Assembly: GCA_001871815.1 (NCBI GenBank)
Contig: MNVP01000079.1
Coordinates: forward strand, 1-25,168
From: Candidatus Omnitrophica bacterium CG1_02_40_15
Lineage (GTDB): Bacteria > Omnitrophota > Gorgyraeia > Gorgyraeales > Gorgyraeaceae
Direction: 5' to 3'
Length of the DNA: 25,168 nt
Shown here: one piece after another, positions 21,948-25,168 of the stretch
Layout of the letters: each line of letters begins with the position of its first letter
How positions within the stretch are numbered: position 1 is the stretch's first letter
Notes under the pieces: model-generated
The model's database searches: none
What the model was told of the DNA's origin: nothing
The model's input: only the letters and a program-made list of their open reading frames with translations
Position numbers and translations under genes: made by a program

Positions 21948-22382
21948 ATGAGTAAAAAGGGTTTTACATTAATTGAATTATTGGTTGTTATTGCTATTAT
22001 ATCGATACTTGCTGGGATGGTAGTGAGCGGCGCTCAGCAAGCCAGAAAACGCGGGTCAGTTACTAAGACAAAAGCGCAGATGGCAAGCCTGGAAACAGCT
22101 ATAAGCATGCACGAGACAGATATGGGAAATTACCCTGGCGCTGATAATAAAACCCTCATAGCAGCTCTTACAGTAGATACTGGAGATCCTGATTGGAGTG
22201 GGCCCTATATTCAAATTAGAAAAGATGAGCTAGACGGAAATGGGGAATATTTAGACGCATGGGGCAATGCTTTTGTATATGTAAATCCTGGTAAAAATAA
22301 TACTTCTTTTTATGATCTGTATTCCAAAGGCCCAAATGGCGCAGGAGATGGGAACGATAAAGATGACATCAGGAATTGGTAA
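21948..22382 (+). CDS. gspG: Type II secretion major pseudopilin GspG
   Basis: The 144-aa protein has a class III prepilin leader, KKG-FTLIELLVVIAIISILAGM in outline, cut after the Gly and methylated on the new Phe. The hydrophobic helix extends to about residue 30. The globular part has the GspG hallmarks YPGADNKTLIAALT, DPWG-type DAWGNAFVYVNPG, and YDLYSKGPNGAGDGNDKDDI, the calcium-binding loop. The start is supported by AAAGGAG. It is the main building block of the pseudopilus that the adjacent GspE ATPases would power. Confidence 0.93.
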   Translation: MSKKGFTLIELLVVIAIISILAGMVVSGAQQARKRGSVTKTKAQMASLETAISMHETDMGNYPGADNKTLIAALTVDTGDPDWSGPYIQIRKDELDGNGEYLDAWGNAFVYVNPGKNNTSFYDLYSKGPNGAGDGNDKDDIRNW

Positions 22383-22389
22383 AATAAAA

Positions 22390-22456
22390 TGTTGGTTTAA
22401 AGTTAAAGGTTAAAAAGCGTTTTTCACCTTTCACCTTTCACCTTTCACCAACACCT
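22390..22456. repeat. TTTCACC tandem / inverted repeat at the start of the GspH-like gene
   Basis: GTTGGT (22391-22396) pairs with ACCAAC (22448-22453), and inside it GTTAAAGGTTAAAAA faces TTTTTCACCTTTCAC. CACCTTT is present three times in tandem. It lies precisely where the N-terminus of the following pseudopilin gene should begin. Confidence 0.8.
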
Positions 22457-22474
22457 GGTTTTACGCTTGTAGAA

Positions 22475-22918
22475 ATGCTAGTAGTGCTTGCGATAATAGC
22501 AATGATTATGGCCATATCAGTTCCTTTCACATCAGGCTTTGGGAAAGGCCTCAGGATAAAAACAACTGCCAGGGCTATTGCAGGAATAATGAATGTGGCC
22601 AGGAGTAACGCCGTAACATTCAGGAAAAATTACTCAGTAGTTTTTGATGTTAAAAAAAGCCAGTACTGGATAGAAGATGAGGCTAAACATGTTTATGAAA
22701 AAAAATATTTTCTTCCAAGCTCAATAAAATTCGAGATAAAAGGCAACGAAGAAGCCGACCCTGTTACATTTGAGAATGACAGGGTAACATTCAATCCATC
22801 CGGGGCAGTAGAAGGGGTTAGCGGCGCAGTTACATTTACCGATAAACAAGGCGGTTCCAGGGCAATCTCTGTGACAGGGGCTACTGGAAAAATCATTATA
22901 AATAATATGCCTATTTGA
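22475..22918 (+). CDS. GspH-like minor pseudopilin without a normal start codon
   Basis: The frame reads PGFTLVEMLVVLAIIAMIMAISVPF, a class III prepilin leader, in codons 22454-22528. The first in-frame ATG at 22475, given as the start here, lies inside the hydrophobic helix and would remove the cleavage site. Upstream the frame is open to a stop at 22385-22387 but contains no ATG, GTG or TTG. The ATG at 22389 is in another frame and stops after three codons. A TTTCACC repeat occupies the leader position. The globular part (about 100 aa, beta-rich) matches the GspH/FimT type. It may be inactivated or the victim of a small sequence error. Confidence 0.75.
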   Translation: MLVVLAIIAMIMAISVPFTSGFGKGLRIKTTARAIAGIMNVARSNAVTFRKNYSVVFDVKKSQYWIEDEAKHVYEKKYFLPSSIKFEIKGNEEADPVTFENDRVTFNPSGAVEGVSGAVTFTDKQGGSRAISVTGATGKIIINNMPI

Positions 22919-22943
22919 CATAAATAGGCCTAGATGTTAAAAT
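22909..22943 (+). promoter_or_regulatory. Promoter with an overlapping inverted repeat for the coiled-coil gene
   Basis: TTGACA (22915-22920), a 17-base spacer and TAAAAT (22938-22943) make a near-consensus sigma-70 promoter. GCCTATTT (22909-22916) and AAATAGGC (22922-22929) form an 8-bp exact inverted repeat around the -35 box, suited to an operator. The -35 overlaps the stop of the GspH-like gene. Confidence 0.6.
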
Positions 22944-22976
22944 GATTAAAACATAGAAGGAAAGGAGTTGCTTTAA

Positions 22977-23549
22977 ATGAAAGACAATTTAAAATTTACA
23001 CTGCTTGCAATAGGAATAATCGCGGTTTTCTTTATAATGGGAAGGGAAATTATTGAAACCAGGACAAAACTCAGAAAAACCCAGGATCAGATAGTTCAGG
23101 AGAAAAAAGAAAAGGCATGGCTTCAGGATGAATTAAAAACTACCAAAGGCGAGCTAATAAAGGCTGATAAGAATTTAAGGACGGCTAATAGTAAATTAGG
23201 TTTCGTAAATAAGAAAATTCTTGGCCTTAAGGATAATAATAGTATATTAGTTAAGGAAAAGCAAGGGCTTGAGTATAAAATAGCTCTATTGCAGGAAGAA
23301 AAAAGAGCTGTGGAGACAAGGCTTCACTCTCTTAGCGAGCTTAAAAAGGCAATACACCAGGTTAAGTTAGAAATGAGAGATGACAGGATAGAGCGGCGCA
23401 AGGAGCGGATAAAACAGCAAAAAGAAATCGACAAGTGGGAAACAGCTCTAGGAAATCAGGGGTTTTTTACTAAAGACGGTAAGAATTATTATAAACCAAA
23501 GGTAAATATAGAAGTAAGGCCTGCAAATATAAGCTTGAAGAAGAAATAA
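22977..23549 (+). CDS. Single-pass membrane protein with long coiled coil
   Basis: A 190-aa protein of unknown function. A hydrophobic segment at about residues 9-22 follows a short charged start (MKDNLK). It could be an anchor or uncleaved signal. Residues about 25-155 are a continuous heptad-like, Lys/Glu-rich coiled coil, followed by a short region with GNQGFFTKDGKNYY and a basic end (SLKKK). An AAAGGAG ribosome site and a promoter of its own precede it. It follows the secretion genes, but nothing ties it to that system; a structural or tethering role in the envelope is only a guess. Confidence 0.8.
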   Translation: MKDNLKFTLLAIGIIAVFFIMGREIIETRTKLRKTQDQIVQEKKEKAWLQDELKTTKGELIKADKNLRTANSKLGFVNKKILGLKDNNSILVKEKQGLEYKIALLQEEKRAVETRLHSLSELKKAIHQVKLEMRDDRIERRKERIKQQKEIDKWETALGNQGFFTKDGKNYYKPKVNIEVRPANISLKKK

Positions 23550-23717
23550 GTGAGGGCATAAGTTACGGAGCCATATTCTAAGAAATAGGCGACGTAACTT
23601 ATTTGTCCGAACTTATCCCCCCTTCATTCTTTCAGAATGAAAGAAGGGGGGATTAATTCGCCCCCACCGTTTTGATTCGCTTTGCGAATGCAAAACGAAT
23701 CAGTAGGGGCTCATTAT
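23545..23717 (+). repeat. Four-helix covarying repeat, copy 3 (upstream of the aldolase gene)
   Basis: P1 is AATAAGTGAG (23545-23554) with CTCATTAT (23710-23717). P2 is ATAAGTTACG (23558-23567) with CGTAACTTAT (23593-23602), extended by GCC/GGC. P3 is CCCCCCTT (23617-23624) with AAGGGGGG (23644-23651), plus CATTCT/AGAATG. P4 is GCCCC (23660-23664) with GGGGC (23706-23710), plus CGTTTTG-ATTCGC with GCGAAT-CAAAACG. Linkers CGAACTTA and ATTAATTCGC match the other copies. It overlaps the upstream stop (TAA 23547-23549) and ends directly at the downstream ATG. Confidence 0.88.
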
Positions 23718-24668
23718 ATGTTCAGAGAAAAGATAAAGGTTCTTGATTGCACTATCCGCGACGGCGGGTTGATGAATAACCATAACTTTGATTTCAGATT
23801 TGTCCGAGAGGTTTATAAGGCAATTTCCGAAGCTGGCGTGGACTATATGGAGATAGGCTATAAAAACTCCAAAGAACTTTTTTCGCCAAAAGAATATGGG
23901 CTATGGAAATTCTGCGATGATGAAGATATAAGAAAAGTAATAGATGGCATAGAATCCAAGACAAAAATTTCTGTCATGGTTGACATTGGCAGGGTAAACA
24001 TAGAAGACGTAAAGCCTGCGAGCGAAAGCCCTGTAAATATGATAAGGGTTGCTACATATGTTAAAGATATTGATAAAGCGATCTTCATGGCCAATCATTT
24101 TGCTGATAAAGGCTACGAGACAACCATTAATATTATGGCTATCTCAAAAGACCAGGGCGTTGAGCTGGATGAGGCATTGCGGCAGATAGAAGGAGAGAGT
24201 AAGGCAAATGTGATCTATATCGTAGATAGCTTTGGCAACCTGTACCAAGAAACTACAGAGATTCTAGTGAAGCGCTTCAAAGCTATCCTAAAAACAAGAG
24301 AGGTTGGTTTTCACGGGCATAATCACCAGCAGTTAGCATTCAGCAATACCATAGAAGCGATAATACACAATGCAAATTACCTTGACGCTACTATATACGG
24401 GATCGGCAGGGCTGCAGGAAACTGCCCTCTGGAACTATTGATAGGTTTTTTAAAGAACCCTAAGTTCGACCTCAGGCCGATTCTGGATATCATCTCTCAG
24501 GAGTTTATTCCTCTCAGCAGTAAGATAGAATGGGGGTATGTCATACCTTATGCCATAGCAGGCATGATGAATGAACATCCAAAAGCAGCCATGGCCTTAC
24601 GCAATAGCGATAAAAAGGAAAATTACCGCGAGTTTTACGAAAGCCTGCTTAATACAGGCCTTGAATAA
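23718..24668 (+). CDS. HMGL/DRE-TIM aldolase-type protein
   Basis: A 316-aa TIM-barrel enzyme of the HMG-CoA lyase-like superfamily, which catalyses metal-dependent C-C bond making or breaking near a 2-oxo acid. LDCTIRDGG at about residues 9-17 is the DRE-type motif (here D-C-T-I-R-D) and GFHGHNHQQLAFSNT holds the metal-binding His-x-His. The sequence style is closest to 4-hydroxy-2-oxovalerate aldolase-like proteins found in sugar and polysaccharide gene sets. No dehydrogenase partner is adjacent, so substrate and pathway are unknown. The ATG at 23718 directly follows repeat copy 3; the longer frame from 23682 is repeat. Confidence 0.85.
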   Translation: MFREKIKVLDCTIRDGGLMNNHNFDFRFVREVYKAISEAGVDYMEIGYKNSKELFSPKEYGLWKFCDDEDIRKVIDGIESKTKISVMVDIGRVNIEDVKPASESPVNMIRVATYVKDIDKAIFMANHFADKGYETTINIMAISKDQGVELDEALRQIEGESKANVIYIVDSFGNLYQETTEILVKRFKAILKTREVGFHGHNHQQLAFSNTIEAIIHNANYLDATIYGIGRAAGNCPLELLIGFLKNPKFDLRPILDIISQEFIPLSSKIEWGYVIPYAIAGMMNEHPKAAMALRNSDKKENYREFYESLLNTGLE

Positions 24669-24681
24669 GGAGGGTTAATAT

Positions 24682-24735
24682 ATGTGTAAGACCTGTCCAG
24701 CGCATAAAAAGAAGGCTAAGAAAAAGAAGAAATAA
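24682..24735 (+). CDS. 17-residue CxxC lysine-rich peptide
   Basis: MCKTCPAH followed by a run of lysines and one alanine, 17 residues in all. The ribosome site AAGGAGG (24667-24673) is a near-perfect match at 8 bases from the ATG, stronger than those of most genes here, and is the main reason for calling it. It follows the aldolase stop by 13 bases. The Cys-x-x-Cys could bind a metal with a partner. The family is not recognised. It could also be a leader peptide for the RNA region behind it. Confidence 0.55.
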   Translation: MCKTCPAHKKKAKKKKK

Positions 24736-24758
24736 AGCAGTAATTATAACAAAAATTC

Positions 24759-24786
24759 TTGATTATCTTTTAAAAAGAGGTACAAT
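24759..24786 (+). promoter_or_regulatory. Promoter of the small RNA before cas3''
   Basis: TTGATT at 24759-24764 and TACAAT at 24781-24786 are separated by 16 bases. Transcription would begin near 24793, just before a structured stretch that ends in an intrinsic terminator. Confidence 0.55.
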
Positions 24787-24792
24787 TTAAAG

Positions 24793-24886
24793 TAGAAAGG
24801 GTGCCGTGTTAGAAGGGGGAACCCGCACATTAAAATAAGTAAAACCTTCGCTGAGGATGAGTTTGTTCTGGCGGAGGTTTTTTTAT
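24793..24886 (+). ncRNA. Probable small RNA of about 94 nt
   Basis: The stretch has its own promoter and terminator and no open frame. Its 5' part can form GTGC (24801-24804) with GCAC (24825-24828), and inside it GGG with CCC closed by a GGAA tetraloop, leaving a CGTGTTAGAA bulge on the 5' side. An A-rich linker leads to the terminator hairpin. It has no CRISPR repeat-like direct repeats. By eye the 5' part recalls the start of extended bacterial SRP RNA, but the conserved SRP helix 8 signature is absent. It could be a leader or attenuator for the cas gene instead. Confidence 0.5.
24843..24884 (+). terminator. Intrinsic terminator before cas3''
   Basis: AACCTTCGC (24843-24851) pairs with GCGGAGGTT (24871-24879) through one G-T, followed by TTTTTTT (24878-24884). 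It ends the small RNA 16 bases before the cas3'' ATG. Confidence 0.75.
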
Positions 24887-24900
24887 TTTTAGGATAAATT

Positions 24901-25168
24901 ATGGTTAAATATTACGCGCACAGCTTAAAAGGCAGGCCGAGGGAAGAGTGGCAGGAGTTGGAGGAACATTTGAAAAATGTTGCTACGCGGGCTAAAACTT
25001 TTGCTGCTGACTTTGGCGCTGGTGAATGGGCATATGCGGCTGGAATGATGCATGATATCGGTAAATATTCAAAAGAATTTCAGGATATGCTTGCCAAGTC
25101 TATTAATGAAGATGCTAATGATGAGCAACAGCGCGGGCCAGATCATTCAAGCGCTGGCGCGCAGAAAG
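24901..25168 (+). CDS. CRISPR-associated HD nuclease Cas3'' (N-terminal part)
   Basis: The first 89 codons of a Cas3 HD domain, cut by the window edge. It shows YYAHS with His7, EEWQELEEHLKNVA with His23, AAGMMHDIGKYSKEFQ with the metal-binding His51-Asp52, and DHSSAGAQK with His82. In type I systems this domain degrades target DNA, alone as Cas3'' or fused to the Cas3 helicase. Whether it is a split or fused protein, and which subtype it belongs to, depends on sequence beyond the window. The ATG at 24901 is preceded by TAGGATAAATT, a modest ribosome site. Confidence 0.88.
   Translation, partial: MVKYYAHSLKGRPREEWQELEEHLKNVATRAKTFAADFGAGEWAYAAGMMHDIGKYSKEFQDMLAKSINEDANDEQQRGPDHSSAGAQK

Noticed and set aside
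24793..24886. Signal recognition particle RNA
   Set aside because: The 5' part has a loose resemblance, but the conserved helix 8 (GGAAGG-type loop with AGCAG) is missing.
24736..24900. CRISPR repeats or a tracrRNA next to cas3''
   Set aside because: No direct repeats of 20 bases or more are present, and type I systems do not use a tracrRNA.

Overview
The window reads as part of a chromosome from an uncultured Gram-negative-type bacterium, most like Candidatus Omnitrophota (OP3) or a relative in the PVC area. This is an inference from gene content and style, not a database result. The support is a SurA-type periplasmic chaperone and type II secretion/type IV pilus genes (so two membranes), a bactofilin, an indirect GatCAB amidotransferase, a lone small zinc-ribbon gene beside rsfS, and an A+T-leaning sequence whose gaps are packed with palindromes. 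Every gene found lies on the + strand.

Layout: the window opens with the last 25 codons of a dihydrolipoyl dehydrogenase. Next come nadD, a 48-aa zinc ribbon with its own promoter, rsfS, a GAF/HD-GYP protein and argS. A 467-base structured gap leads to a shortened mfd, then a SurA-like foldase, pdxA and rsmA. gatC-gatA-gatB and a C-terminal-processing protease follow, then tsaD, an MgtC-like membrane protein, a bactofilin-HTH fusion and a membrane-anchored HTH protein. After these are larB and a larC C-terminal-half gene, two consecutive GspE/PilB ATPases, a GspG pseudopilin, a GspH-like pseudopilin with no visible start codon, a membrane coiled-coil protein, an HMGL-type aldolase and a 17-aa peptide. 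The window ends with a probable small RNA and the start of a CRISPR cas3'' (HD nuclease) gene.

The genes are mostly translation and maturation factors (argS, gatCAB, rsmA, rsfS, tsaD), cofactor synthesis (nadD, pdxA, larB/larC) and envelope/secretion functions. NadD makes nicotinate adenine dinucleotide, the substrate LarB uses to start the nickel-pincer cofactor, so the window holds both steps.

The most unusual content is between and inside the genes. (1) Three copies (9750-9959, 17200-17390, 23545-23717) of a roughly 175-210 base repeat fold by eye into a closing stem plus three hairpins. The linkers are conserved, while the stems differ almost completely in sequence but stay complementary. 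Two copies run from the stop codon of one gene to the start codon of the next, and all three end at or one base before a start codon. (2) Three copies (75-245, 4438-4623 inverted, 4702-4874) of a different, rod-like hairpin repeat show the same stem covariation. (3) Short palindromes, several sharing GTAGGG...CCCTAC ends, fill other gaps and sit in frame inside argS, rsmA and gatB; a tandem repeat sits in frame inside tsaD. (4) One such palindrome appears to have removed the start of the GspH-like gene, and mfd is bounded by repeats at both ends and lacks several domains. No tRNA, rRNA, insertion sequence or CRISPR array was found.
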